NCBI GenBank assembly: GCA_030848705.1
Contig: CM061243.1
Coordinates: 11,185,044-11,249,043 of the forward strand
DNA: 64,000 bases
Source: Heracleum sosnowskyi
Lineage: Eukaryota > Streptophyta > Magnoliopsida > Apiales > Apiaceae
Reading direction: 5' to 3'
Below the pieces are notes generated by a model. That model ran no database searches, was not told where the DNA came from, and was given only the letters and a program-made list of their open reading frames with translations. Position numbers and translations under genes: made by a program. Shown here piece after piece: positions 21,642 to 34,038 of the stretch; within the stretch, counting starts at the first letter, position 1; each line of letters opens with the position of its first letter.

Positions 21642-22690
21642 CGATCGGCTGCAATTAATTTCATATTATACAAAATTTCGCGATTGGATTATCTTAGTTT
21701 GAACAAGCCTTTTCTTTATTTTAATCGCCAAATGCTTAGACATTTCCGATCCAGTTCAAATTGAGTCAACTTTAAGTTGTTGTTTTAATCTTTAACAATC
21801 TATTCACAGACACAGTTATAGCATTTGTATAAGTTTTGTATAGCTAAAGCAGTGTTAACTTTCTCAGCAAAACCACAACAAGGAGTCCTTGTTGAACTTT
21901 TTAAATTTAGTGATTGCAAATCTGGTTCATATATGGGCGCAACTAGTCTAGTCAGAATCACTAAAAAGAAGACTCTGATATATCAAGAGTGCCATTCATT
22001 AAGTTACAGAGTACTGATGAAGATCGACACGGGTGTCCACAACTTTTGTAACAATTTTTATTGATGGCAGACGTAATGTCGATGTCGAGGTCCACTAGGA
22101 GTCGTGTGTTCAGCCCAACTACAAATTTTTTGATGATGAACTCTGAAGCCTGAAGTGGAGAATGGTGCCTACTTTAAAACGTGAAAGTAGTGATTCTTTC
22201 GGGGAGTTGATAAGTTAATTCCTGTAGATGTCTATTTATAGGTTGTCCACCAAAATCGGATGCTATAACAAAAGAATTTGAATATACAAAAGTTCGGACC
22301 AGTCATAAGAAAGTTGAGCTACTTTTGAGTTATGTGTAATAAACAAAGATGGATCCGTCCACTACAAAGAAAGACCATTCTTTAATCTTCAGTTGGTAGG
22401 AGTCTAATTGATAAACAGCCGATCATGATTCTTGTTAGTTTTGGTTTCTGTTGATGTCATTTTTAGTCATCAAAATTAAATATTTTATTTGTGTATTTGT
22501 ATGAAATCATAAAAATTAGGAATTAGTAATTTTAGAAAATGCAGTAGTTAGGAGTGAATTTGAGAGAAAAGTTTATTTGTTAATACAATTTTTTTATCAC
22601 TTCTCAACGCATCTCCATGAATTCTTTTAGACTCCAACTGATAATTTTTTAAGAGCAAGTCGCTTAATATGTGATGAGATTGTTTAATTA
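21642..22690. other. Intergenic region, no recognised gene
   Basis: Unique-looking AT-rich DNA. I searched the minus strand for an HMA exon belonging to the HIPP tail and did not find one. Small ORFs here have no family features. Confidence 0.35.
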
Positions 22691-22691
22691 A

Positions 22692-23112
22692 GTGCGTGTT
22701 AGGGGTATCACAAAAAAGTTAACTTATAACTTAAAATGAGTAAGTGTCATATAAGTGATAAGTTGATGAATTCTTATAAGTTATACGAGTGTTTGGATAA
22801 ATTTACTTATAAGTTAGTGAAAAATTTGTTAAATTAAATTAAAAAAAATAATTTTTAAATACAATGATTTCAACACTTGTATTTTAAATTAAAAAAATAT
22901 TTTAAAACACAAATGTAAAAATATAAAATATTAGAAAAATAAAGAAATCAAAGAATAAGTTGATAAGTTAAGTAAAATGTTGGTGATTTCTAACATTCAA
23001 CTTATCAATTTATAAGTTATAAGTTATCAAATAAGCTAAGTACACAAACACCCTCCATAAGCTCTTATCAACTTATAATGCATAAGTTATGTCGCCCAAA
23101 CAGGCCCTAAGT
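22692..23112. mobile_element. MITE, possibly hAT-like, about 420 bp
   Basis: The right end read backwards starts ttagggcctgtttgggcgac. The left end starts ttaagtgcgtgttaggggta, a degenerate counterpart. Both are followed by subterminal copies of acttataagtta in opposite orientation. The cctgtttgg motif is common at ends of plant hAT-type MITEs. Exact ends are uncertain. Confidence 0.5.
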
Positions 23113-23310
23113 GTCAAGTGCTTATTTATCGTCGTGAATCAAGTGCTTATTTCTTGCCGTCTCATTCATACTCATTCCAAAATTTGTCACAACAAACATA
23201 AGCCTAAATATTCAAAAATTTAAGTTACTTACTTACAAGAAGTTTACATTTATTGAATTATCTTGGTTGTAAATTGTCTCTTTTAATCCTATAATAACGA
23301 CCACTAATCA

Positions 23311-26300
23311 TAATTGTAACATCCCTTATAATAAAGGTGCTTGGGACCTTTATAAAAATTGTTAACGGAGAAATTTGGTGATAACCAATTCGGGGAGGGT
23401 TGCTGGAATTGTGGTAGAAACCAATGATGATATGTAACGTAGGTTGAAAGGATTAGGGTTTATGATTTGGGGATGGCTGAGATTGTATGTGAGAATAGGT
23501 CGCGATTGAAGTTGAATATTGAATTCACTCTTTTTCGCCAGATCGCATCGTGCCATACAATGTGCCTACGTACCCTTATTTATAGGGATCAAGCCGAACG
23601 TAGTTCTTGGAGAGCAAGTAACTCATGGGCCGAGTTTCCTTCTTTTAAGAGCGGAAAGACCGGGATCACCGCCTTTGATATGTCATTATGAGCTGTCATG
23701 GTTTCACTATTTTCTTGGAACTTATCGGATAATTTATTGACCCGAATTTATCGGAGCCAACGCTTATCCTGATCCATGGGAAATAAGGAAAGACAGGCTT
23801 TTATGAATCTCAAAAAGGCGAGGTTTCTCGATCCTTCTAGCAAGGCGAAGCTTCTCAGCCTGGACAGGTTAATTTTCCATAAATCAATAAAAGTTAAGGA
23901 ACCTCCATCTTTTAGAAGACGAGGTTTCTATATTTAGGTGGCGAGGTAAGTAAGGTAGTTTATACCTTGGAATAAGCCCAAAGGTCACATTCCTTACTAA
24001 TACCAGTAATCAATTTTCATCTATAACCCAGGTTCATATGAAGGCGAGATTACCCACGTTTTGGGCTAGGCTTCGTATGAGCCTAGGTTAGACCCAATAT
24101 CTACATTTCGTCAACTAATGGGCTAGGCTTCGTATGAGCCTAGGCTAGACCCAATAGATAGTAAACATGTATGCTTCCGGAATCCACCATATGATAACGT
24201 CATTACTGAAGGCGAGGTTTGTTATTTTTTGCCATAACAACTACCCTTCATTTTCTGTCTTTTCATATGGACGAGGTTACTTTCGGAGGATGAGGTTCTA
24301 TATCCTGTAAGTGATCATGCGAAGGGTTATTCCCCACCGGAGGACGAGGTTACACATTTCTTCTATGATAATTGTAGCTATCTCCTTGGTAAATAGTCCG
24401 CAGGCGAGGCTTCCCACAATTATGAGAGGCTACTTCCAAAAGGCAAGGTCTTTCTAGGGATGAGAGGCCTTTCTAAGCTGATAACCTAGGCTTCCTATCC
24501 TGCAGAATGCTTCACATAAGGCGAGGTTGTCCTTGTATACGTCCCGAGTTATACATTTCTTCCCCGATAGTAACAGTCGTCTCCTTACTAGTTAGTTCGT
24601 GGACGACGCATCAGGTAGAGGCGACGCTTCCCATGGACGTGGGCTAGGCCCAATAGATGTACCCTCTTGAGCTTTCCTTCTTTATATGTATGATATGGGA
24701 CTGGCCCTACTAGTCTTCTTCCTTAAATACATTTAACCAAGGTCGATTTCACCATGTAGCCTAGATTGATGCTAGTGAGTGACGCCATTGATTGCGGACG
24801 AGGCTGAGAAATGCGGTGGGGAAATTTTGCCCATTACAACTACCCCCCAGTTTCTTGCAACAAGTATTTGTAAAAGAAACTAAGTCCTGATATCCGGTAG
24901 AGTTGATAAGTCTTCTGATATGAATCATCTCCAAGAAAGTAAATGGAGGTCGACGTCTATCTGGACATGTTCTTGAGTTACTCGACATATGCGTCGTATG
25001 CTTATTCTTCTCATTTTCTTCAAAGTAATTCTGAAACTTTTCGATGTTGAGGTAGGTATAGGCAAGGTCCCTTAATAAGATATCTTCATGTGCTAATAGT
25101 CTGCATGACCTCGACCTAGGAAGGCGAAGCTGAGGCCATTAACAGGCGATGTTGTTGGAGATATTGTTTTATTCCAGAACAGTAGTTCTTCTTATATTGA
25201 TTTCTTAACCTTACCTTCGTTGGAAGACGTCGACGCCGTTGAAGTAAGAGGTGTCATTGAGATGCGAGACCCTTGATATCTTAATTCTTCCATTAATAAT
25301 CTTTCTGTGTGTATCTTAATCCTGTAGGTGAGATACCTCCTGGTAAGATCCTAGGTATGGGGCGAAGATACAAAGAGAAGGAGAGGACTTTTGTAGAGTG
25401 AGGTTTCACTAGTAGCGTAGGCTGCTGATCAGTAGGAGATGTCTTTAGTTGATAAAGAGGCACAAGACATCATCTTCAATATCTCACTGTAGTCTTCAAT
25501 TAACAATTCTAACATATATTCTGAACTAGGCCTTAAGAGGGCGAGGCCTCTTCAATAGAAAGCAAAGACGTTGGTTGACAAATAGGCATAAACACATCTT
25601 CTGAATTTTTCAAATTGAAGTCTGCACACTATCTTCAAAATCTATTCTCCTTCAAAAACTTTGATAGTCAGGAGAGGTTGGCGATCATTTGGATTGTAGT
25701 CACATTTTCTTGATCTTCTGAAAAAATGATAGGCCTATCTCTCTCTAAGAAAGCTTGGTAGTTAGTATCCCTTCAATTTTTTTCTGACGCAGGATCACTA
25801 TTGATGGCCTATGCTGAAAGATCACCCTAGGCAATCACCCCTTAGGGCCTTCTTACTACAAATATTTTCTTCGTAAGCGTCGTCCTCCGGGAAGACGTCA
25901 CCTACCTTTAAAAAACTTCTTCTTTCAGTTGTAGAGACGACGCCTCCAGATAAAGTGAGGCCTGTTGGGGTATAATAACCACCCCCCAATTCCTTGCAAT
26001 TATTGTTTATAGAAGGAACTAGAGTTAATGATTCTGAAATCTTCACCTGCATAGAAAGCCTCACCTAGTTTGAAGCATATGTTTTGATATAGATTTCCTT
26101 GTTTTTTAGACTCGTTATCAAGAGGTCTTCTTGTTTCGGCCCATCAGAGGGAGACGCCTCTGTCTAAAGAGAGGCTGATATTTATCATTACCCTTGGTTC
26201 TCTTGTTGCAAGCCATTATTTAGATGATGACAAGAGGCTATTTATGAAGAGAGACACTGCTGATGCTGAGTTTTCCTTGTGTTGAGCAAGGCTTTCTATC

Positions 26301-26316
26301 ATGGCCTCAATGTTCT
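23311..26316 (+). repeat. Unassigned 3-kb repeat rich in GCGAGGTT motifs, cut by the Athila insertion
   Basis: The block starts near tgtaacatccctta and stops abruptly at the LTR at 26,317. It is littered with degenerate copies of ggcgaggtt/ggcgaggctt. It has two 65-bp copies of gggctaggcttcgtatgag near 24,060-24,160, and three related sentences near 24,230 (aactaccc), 24,836 (caactaccccccag) and 25,977 (aaccaccccccaa), the last two followed by ttgcaa. No long ORF and no LTR pair were found. It could be a large LTR or the untranslated part of a retrotransposon; it is GC-richer than its flanks. Confidence 0.45.
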
Positions 26317-27897
26317 TGATAAGTGGATTTTATATCTACTTGGAACGCTTCATATCGGCTTAAATTGATGACTTGAACTCAAGTATGTGGTGTGTTTAAT
26401 GTGTTTTCATTAAGTTTTGCAGAACCAAGAGTTGGAGGTTAATTTGATTAAAATTCGGATTTTCCGGGTAGGTTGCGCAGTCTTCACTGTTTTGGCCATA
26501 TCTGGAGTTCTACAAGTCCGATTCTGACGATCTTACAGCTCACGCGAAGAGGACAACATTTTCTATAATTCTAGGCAGAAGGTTCTGCGCGGGCAACCAG
26601 GAATTGTACTAGAATTCTGTGCGGCCGCCCAGGAAGTCAGAATCGCCAGAAATTGCCAGAATTCGATTTTAATAAGGAAAGTTTCACAAATTCGACTTCT
26701 AATCATTATGGTAATTGCTTGGGGCGGCCAGAAACTTCCAGAATCAGTTGTAAACATGGAATATGCAATTCTTATTTCATTCAAAGATGGAAATTGCCGT
26801 AATTCTATTCTAACTCAAAAACGATAATTGCTTGGAAGAGGGACAACTTGGAGCTATAAATACACACCTTGGGGGGACATAATCAAAAAATTACAATACA
26901 TCACAACACACCAGAGATCAGATTCAATATTGGAGTACAAGATCGAGGAGCCAAGAACGAAGAACGTGACTACGAGGAGATCTAGACATAGTTTTTTTTT
27001 GTATTCTTCAATTTTGGTGTAAATTTTGGATGCTTCCGGATTTGTCCTCTAAACCTTTAACTCTTATTCATATTTACATCATTGATTTCTTGTTTTTCAT
27101 CATGCTTTCATCAAACCCCGTGACGATGAGAAGTTCGATCATGAACTAATCGTTGTCATGGGGTCCTAGCGGATTTATTTATGGAATTTAGTAGTTAATT
27201 GTTTTAAAGATGTGTGTGTGATGGCTAATTGATATCCTAGTTTGGTTGTGCTTATTCTTCTTGGATGCGTAGCTAACATCTAAGATTGTTTTTTAATCTC
27301 TATTGAATGCGAAAGTGGATATAGAGGTTTAGAACTTGCCATGCTAGCATAGGTTTATGTATGTTTGTCATGCATGATTCGTAGGTAATTTTAACCATCT
27401 TACCTGCCCTATGTAATCTGAATGGATAACTCGCTCGTTAAACCGTTATGTTTTCAAATCTTATAGACATATAGGGTCTAAGCATAATTGGTGTCTGCTT
27501 AACTTCTATCTCTTTTGTGGATGTTGAGTGGTTTGGTATACGTATACTGAAAGGTAGCGTGTACTGATTTCGTGTTATCCGATTAGTTATCACAACCGTC
27601 ACATGCATTGATTAAAGACAAAAGACTCTAGATGAAGTATTTAATGAAGTTAGGATCCCATGTTTTATTCTCATAAGTAATTCAACAACAATCTTTAGTT
27701 TAATATAGTCTTGGTAATTTGTTTAGTTAAATTAGTTAATCAAAACACAACTTTGATACTTGTCTTAGCATTGAACGATAGCCATACATTGTTGCATAAG
27801 TGCATAACTATAGTAACCAACAGTCTCTGTGGGAACGAACTCTACTTATTCTTATATTACTTGTGACCGCGTATACTTGCGTGATATTGTGTGAACA
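26317..27897 (+). repeat. Left LTR of the plus-strand Athila-like element
   Basis: Starts tgataagtgg and ends gtgtgaaca. It holds a TATA-like tataaata at about 26,855. Differs from the right LTR at about 20 sites. Confidence 0.85.
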
Positions 27898-27903
27898 AGT
27901 TTT

Positions 27904-27926
27904 TGGCGCCGCTGCCGGCCGGGGAC
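27904..27926 (+). other. Primer binding site (tRNA-Asp type)
   Basis: tggcgccgctgccgg matches the Athila tRNA-Asp primer site (tggcgccgttgccgg). A CCGG duplication is present here that is absent from the second copy at 33,894. Confidence 0.75.
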
Positions 27927-28047
27927 TCGGTGTTATTTATATAGTTTATGTGTTTGTCATCAGTGGTCGTTAAAGTTCACTGACTCGGATTATTCTTTCA
28001 TCAATTTTACTTTGTTTGGTGAGTTTCAGGTACTCTAGTGAGCGTGT

Positions 28048-30786
28048 ATGCGAACACGTTCTCAATATCGGAAAGAAGAAGTTGAATTAAGTCTAGTTAT
28101 GGGAGATCAATTAGCACCAGAAACGAAGGCTCTGAAGGACTATTCTCAGCCGAAGATCAATGACATTCAATCTAGCATTGTCAGGCCGGCTATTGCAGCT
28201 AATACCTTTGAAATCAAGCCTGGCACAATTCAGATGGTGCAGAATTCTGTTCAGTTTGGGGGTGCTCCGACGGAAGATCCTAATATGCATATTAGGGATT
28301 TTATCGAGATATGCGACACCTTCAAGTTCAACGGAGTGTCAGAAGATGCTGTGAAGCTGAGACTTTTCCCATTTTCTCTGAGGGATAAGGCTAAGGGCTG
28401 GTTGCACTCTCTACCAGCAGGTTCTATTACTACATGGGAGGATCTTGCTCAGAAGTTTCTCACTAAATTCTTCCCCATGGCGAAGACTGCAGCAATCAGG
28501 AATGCTATTACTCAGTTTGCACAGTAGTCTAGAGAATCTTTGTGTGAAGCTTGGGAGAGATACAAGGAGATGCTTAGGAGATGTCCACATCATGGATTGC
28601 CCGACTGGATGGTGATTAATTGTTTTTATAATGGTCTGGGAGCACAATCAAGACCAATGTTAGATGCAACATCAGGTGGAGCTCTATGGGCTAAGAGCTA
28701 CGAGGAAGCTTATGAGTTAATTGAGATGATGGCTGCGAATGAATATCAGAATCCTACTCAGAGATTATCACAAGGCAAAGTAGCAGGAGTTCTTGAAGTT
28801 GATGCAGCTACAGCTATAGCAGCCCAGTTGAAGGCTTTGACAATGAAGGTGGATTCTTTGATGAATTATGGAGTTCAGCAGGTGGCTAGTGTTTGTGAGC
28901 TTTGTGCGGGTGCACATGAGACGAATAATTGTGCCATATCTAGTGAGTCGGCGCAGTTTGTGAGCAACTTTCAGAGACCATCACAGCCAGTTCCAGCCAC
29001 CTATCATCCCAATAGCCGGAATCATCCTAATTTCAGTTGGAGCGACAATCAACAATCTCAGCAGCCTTATCAGCCATTCCAAGGTCAGCAATTTGGAGCA
29101 AAGCCTTACAATCCTCAGAATTTTCAGCAGTAGCAAGGGCGGAATTTTCAGCCACAGTATGCTCCTAGGCAACAATTTCAGCCACCAGGATTTCCGCAAC
29201 AACCTCATGCTAGTGCGGGGCAGTCTTCGAATGAAAAATCTGAATTGGATGAGTTGAGAATGATAGTTAAAAGCCAGGCGGCATCGCTCAAGACTTTGGA
29301 GAATCAGATGGGGCAGTTGGCAAGTGCCTTACTCAGCAGAGCTCAGGGAACTCTTCCTAGCGATACGGAGCCTAATCCAGGAAAGACAGTTGTCCAAGAA
29401 CATGTGAAAGCAGTTACCTTGAGATCGGGAAAGGTCACGGGCAATAAAAAATCAGCAGTTGAAGAAGAGAAAGAAATTCAGCAGCATCAGGTGGAACCTT
29501 CTAAGGAAAAGCCAATTTTTGATTTGGCAGCTAAGCAGTTGGACGGTGAGGCTGAAAAGAGCAAAAATTCTGCTGACAAGTCTACTTCGGAGCAGACTAT
29601 TTACCCACCTCCTCCATACCCAAAGAGGCTCCAGAAGAAGACTACAGAGAGTAACCAGATCTATCCTCCTCCTCCATATCCAAAGAGGCTACAGAAGCAG
29701 AATCTTGACACAAAATGCGCCAAATTTCTCGAGGTTTTCAAGAAGTTACACATCAACATACCTTTTGCAGAAGCTCTTGAACAGATGTCGAGCTATGCTA
29801 AGTTCATGAAGGGTATTCTATCTCGGAAGTTGAAACTCGAGGATTTGGACACCGTTGCTTTGACAGAGGAGTGTAGTGCAGTTCTACAGCAGAAATTGCC
29901 ACCGAAGCTTAAAGATCCGGGAAGTTTTACCATACCTTGCACTATTGGCAATCAACTTTTCAGCAAATGCTTATGTGATTTGGGAGCTAGCATTAATCTA
30001 ATGCCAATGTCTATTTTTAAGCAACTTGGGTTGCCTGAGCCAAAACCGGTTAATATGACCTTACAGTTGGCTGATCGGTCGATCACATATCCGAGGGGTA
30101 TAGTGGAGGATGTCTTGGTAAAGGTGGATAAGCTGATTTTTCCTGCTGATTTTGTTATTCTTGACTTTGAGGAGGATAAGAAGATTCCTATCATCTTGGG
30201 AAGACCTTTTCTGGCTACTGGCCGAGCGTTGATCGATGTTCAGAAAGGAGAGCTCACAATGAGGGTGAGTAATCAAAAGGTCATCTTTAATGTGTTCAAG
30301 GCTATGAAATTTCCGACAGAGGAGGAAGAGTGTTTTAGCTTGAAGATGGTTGATACGGGTCAGAGAAAGGAGTTCGATCAGTTGTTGAGCAAAAATTCGG
30401 ACATGCACAAGTTCGAGCATCACATCAGTGATTCCATTGACAATTCTTCCATTCGAGATCTTTCGAATGTCAAGCTTGGAAAACTTCCACCACATTTGAA
30501 GTATGTCCTTCTGAATGATGAGTTGGTGATTTTTAAAGAGTGTGAAGATAATGTGTTGAGAAGGTGGAACAAGGATGATGAGGTAAAAGAGTGTTCTTAT
30601 CAATCGACGGAGAAGCATAAACACCTTAGAGGTGTAAAGAAGAAAAAGAAAAAATCGATTGGTGGAAAAGTCAAGGTGAAGTTTGATTTGGAAAAGATGT
30701 GGGAAGAAAGCAAGAAGGTTATCAAACAATGGGTGAATGGTCCTTCTGCTAAGGACAAGTCAAATGCGATCTTCGAGCCACCATGA
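28048..30786 (+). pseudogene. Athila-like gag-protease reading frame with two internal TAG stops
   Basis: One frame of 913 codons is interrupted at 28,525-28,527 and 29,131-29,133. The first part holds the Ty3 gag domain (RDFIEICDTFKFNGV, then LFPFSLRDKAKGWLHSLP, CEAWERYKEML and RRCPHHGLPDW). A Gln-rich linker and Pro-rich YPPPPYPKR repeats follow. The last part is a retropepsin with active site DLGASINLMP and the flap/closing motif PIILGRPFLATG. Both stops are TAG in Gln-rich contexts, fitting CAG to TAG transitions. The C-terminus (KKKKKKSIGG, then FDLEKMWEE) matches nothing known to me. No RT, RNase H or integrase follows. Confidence 0.85.
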
Positions 30787-32307
30787 TTTGATTCACATTT
30801 GTCCGACTAAATGACATTAACGACAGCGCTTCGTGGGAGGCAACCCATGTGTTAGGTATGTTTCTACTATCTTTCTTATTACCTTCAATGAGGGCATTGA
30901 ATATTCTAAGTTTGGGGGTGATTTGGGGATAAGTAGTGTTGTGGTGTTATGTGTTCATGTAGGAAATCATATTTTGCATGTTTGTGGTAATTCATTCATG
31001 TTTTGTTCGTATTTTGCATGTTTGTTTCATGTAGGACATTTTGTTTATGTTTTTATTATATGTGTCATTTTAGTTGCATGGCATGCATATTTCATGATCC
31101 CTTAGGACGAGCTATTTCTGTTTAGTAGGTAGATGTTGATTTGATTGTGGTAATCATAAATAGAGGGATGATTTAAGTTCTTATGAAATTGACATGCATG
31201 TTATGAAAACAAAATCTTTACACAATTCATCGTTTGCTTTTGGGCTAGATTAGGGCCATGCCTGTTTGGATGTTTTGAGGCTTAATCATTTGTTTATAGT
31301 TAAAATGTTCTTTATTCCCTTGATGGCGTAGGAGCACCAAAGTATAAGTTTGGGGGAAAACAGGGATTTCATGCTAAGTGTTTTTAGTTGTGTTTAGTTG
31401 TTAATAAAGGCTAGGCGTCAAATGGCTAGTAGCCAGCTCATATTTTATGAGTAGTCTAGGATGAATGAGATGGAGCGAAACGCACTCATTCTTGTATACA
31501 TCAAAAAAAAAAGAAAAAAAAAAAAAAAGAAAAAAAAATGAGTGTTTGTGTGAGTGTGAGTGTGTATAATTGACTAGGGTGAGCTCTTTAATACTCGAGT
31601 AATTAAGTCTGAGGGGTACTTGTACCTGGTAACCTAAAGCCCTTTGTGGTTTGGGATTGCCGACCTAACACTCGCTACATGGGTATTATTGTATAAGCCT
31701 TTTGGGGTCTCATCCATTGCACGGTCAAATAAACACGTGTGTTATGTTGTTTTGTTATGTGTTGTAGTTGTTAGTAATAAAGCATGAATTCCTGTCTAAC
31801 TTAAATGATGATGGAGGTGTCTCTGAGTTATGAAGTGTCTAGCGTTCATTCTTTTTATAAACTAGTGATTGCCTTGACGAAGAATGGGTATGATTTTTGG
31901 TCTAGTGTTAGGAGTATATCTGATGAGTATCGCACACACCACGTTTCCGTTCATGTATTGTTAGTATACGGGGATTTAGTCGAGCTCTGTTTGGAAGTTA
32001 TTGCATGATTTGAGATGTTTGCTTATTGAATGGTTATGGTTAGTTTAAAGGGGATCTTTGCATTTTTTTCATGTAGTTGCATTCATATAGTTTGCATTGT
32101 TAGTTGCATTGTTAGATGGATTTTGTGGGTACATTCGCTATAGGCCCTCACGAGACCTTACTCGTTCACTAGGGCTGCCTAGGGGTTTAAAGGGCTTGTT
32201 GCATATGCCAAATGCAACTGTGATCACCTACGTAAGTGGTACTAGTTAGTTTTATATAGTTATATTATTTATGCTTGAGGACAAGCATCGGTTTAAGTTT
32301 GGGGGTG
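30787..32307 (+). other. 3' non-coding region of the plus-strand Athila-like element
   Basis: No credible ORF. It contains the sentence gcttcgtgggaggcaaccca at 30,829, typical of Athila-type elements and shared with the minus-strand element (37,083-37,102). It also has a purine tract (31,503-31,539) and the polypurine tract agtttgggggtg just before the LTR at 32,308. Confidence 0.7.
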
Positions 32308-33888
32308 TGATAAGTGGATTTTATATCTACTTGGAACGCTTCATATCGGCTTAAATTGATGACTTGAACTCAAGTATGTGGTGTGTTTAATGTGTTTTCA
32401 TTAAGTTTTGCAGAACCAAGAGTTGGAGGTTAATTTGATTAAAATTCGGATTTTCCGGGTAGGTTTCGCAGTCTTCACTGTTTTGGCCATATCTGGAGTT
32501 CTACAAGTCCGATTCTGACGATCTTACAGCTCACGCGAAGAGGACAACATTTTCTATAATTCTAGGCAGAAGGTTCTGCGCGGGCGCCCAGTAATTGTAC
32601 TGGAATTCTGCGCGGCCGCCCAGGAAGTCAGAATCGCCAGAAATTGCCAGAATTCGATTTTAATAAGGAAAGTTTCACAAATTCGACTTCTAATCATTAT
32701 GGTAATTGCTTGGGGCGGCCAGAAACTTCCATAATCAGTCGTAAACATGGAATATGCAATTCTTATTTCATTCAAAGATGGAAATTGCCGTAATTCTATT
32801 CTAACTCAAAAACGGCAATTGCTTGGAAGAGGGACAACTTGGAGCTATAAATACACACCTTGGGGGGACATAATCAAAACATCACAATACATCACAACAC
32901 ACCAGAGATCAGATTCAATATTGGAGCACAAGATCGAGGAGCCAAGAACGAAGAACGTGACTACGAGGAGATCTAGACATAGTTTTTTCTTGTATTCTTC
33001 AATTTTGGTGTAACTTTTGGATGCTTCCGGATTTGTCCTCTAAACCTTTAACTCTTATTCATATTTACATCATTGATTTCTTGTTTTTCATCATGCTTTC
33101 ATCAAACCCCGTGACGATGAGAAGTTCGATCATGAACTAATCGTTGTCATGGGGTCCTAGCGGATTTATTTATGGAATTTAGTAGTTAATTGTTTTAAAG
33201 ATGTGTGTGTGATGGCTAATTGATATCCTAGTTTGGTTGTGCTTATTCTTCTTGGATGCGTAGCTAACATCTAAGATTGTTTTTTAATCTCTATTGAATG
33301 CGAAAGTGGATATAGAGGTTTAGAACTTGCCATGCTAGCATAGGTTTATGTATGTTTGTCATGCATGATTCGTAGGTAATTTTAACCATCTTACCTGCCC
33401 TATGTAATCTGAATGGATAACTCGCTCGTTAAACCGTTATGTTTTCAAATCTTATAGACATATAGGGTCTAAGAATAATTGGTGTCTGCTTAACTTCTAT
33501 CTCTTTTGTGGATGTTGAGTGGTTTGGTATACGTATACTGAAAGGTAGCGTGTACTGATTTCGTGTTATCCGATTAGTTATCACAACCGTCACATGCATT
33601 GATTAAAGACAAAAGACTCTAGATGAAGTATTTAATGAAGTTAGGATCCCATGTTTTATTCTCATAAGTAATTCAACAACAATCTTTAGTTTAATATAGT
33701 CTTGGTAATTTGTTTAGTTAAATTAGTTAATCAAAACACAACTTTGATACTTGTCTTAGCATTGAATGATAGCCATACATTGTTGCATAAGTGCATAACT
33801 ATAGTAACCAACAGTCTCTGTGGGAACGAACTCTACTTATTCTTATATTACTTGTGACCGCGTATACTTGTGTGATATTGTGTGAACA
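32308..33888 (+). repeat. Right LTR of the plus-strand Athila-like element
   Basis: Starts tgataagtgg after the polypurine tract and ends tgtgaaca, 1,581 bp, the same length as the left LTR. Confidence 0.85.
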
Positions 33889-33931
33889 AGTTTTTGGCGC
33901 CGCTGCCGGGGACTCGGTGTTATTTATATAG
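33889..33931 (+). repeat. Second leader and tRNA-Asp primer binding site, truncated
   Basis: agtttttggcgccgctgccg and the following bases to tttatatag repeat the sequence right after the left LTR, then homology stops. It shows the right LTR once served as the 5' LTR of another copy. Confidence 0.85.
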
Positions 33932-34038
33932 GATTAAGGATTGCTCCTTGGATGTGTCTTCCAATATATTCAACCTCTTGACCCACTCCAGCCCACAACC
34001 ATGCAATGTTAACATCTTTCTTGTTTAGCTTTGGCATG
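33932..34038 (-). pseudogene. Relic of the copia 'third ORF', part 1
   Basis: Reverse complement of 61,349-61,455 in the copia element, nearly identical, covering the peptide motif NIAWLWAGVGQEVEY. It continues at 40,816 after the intervening Athila-like element. Confidence 0.85.

Larger units (their letters stand above)
26317..33931 (+). mobile_element. Athila-like Ty3 element, gag-pro only, with an extra primer-binding site after its second LTR
   Basis: LTRs of identical length (1,581 bp; 26,317-27,897 and 32,308-33,888) enclose 4.4 kb with one gag-protease frame and no reverse transcriptase or integrase. The right LTR is followed by a second copy of the leader and PBS (33,889-33,931) rather than a target duplication. 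The unit is thus LTR-internal-LTR-leader, a truncated tandem. The LTRs differ at about 20 positions. The bases before the left LTR (gttct) are not repeated after the right one. Confidence 0.85.

Noticed and set aside
30061..30729. 222-codon antisense ORF
   Set aside because: Lies opposite the well-supported protease frame of the Athila-like element and has no family features.
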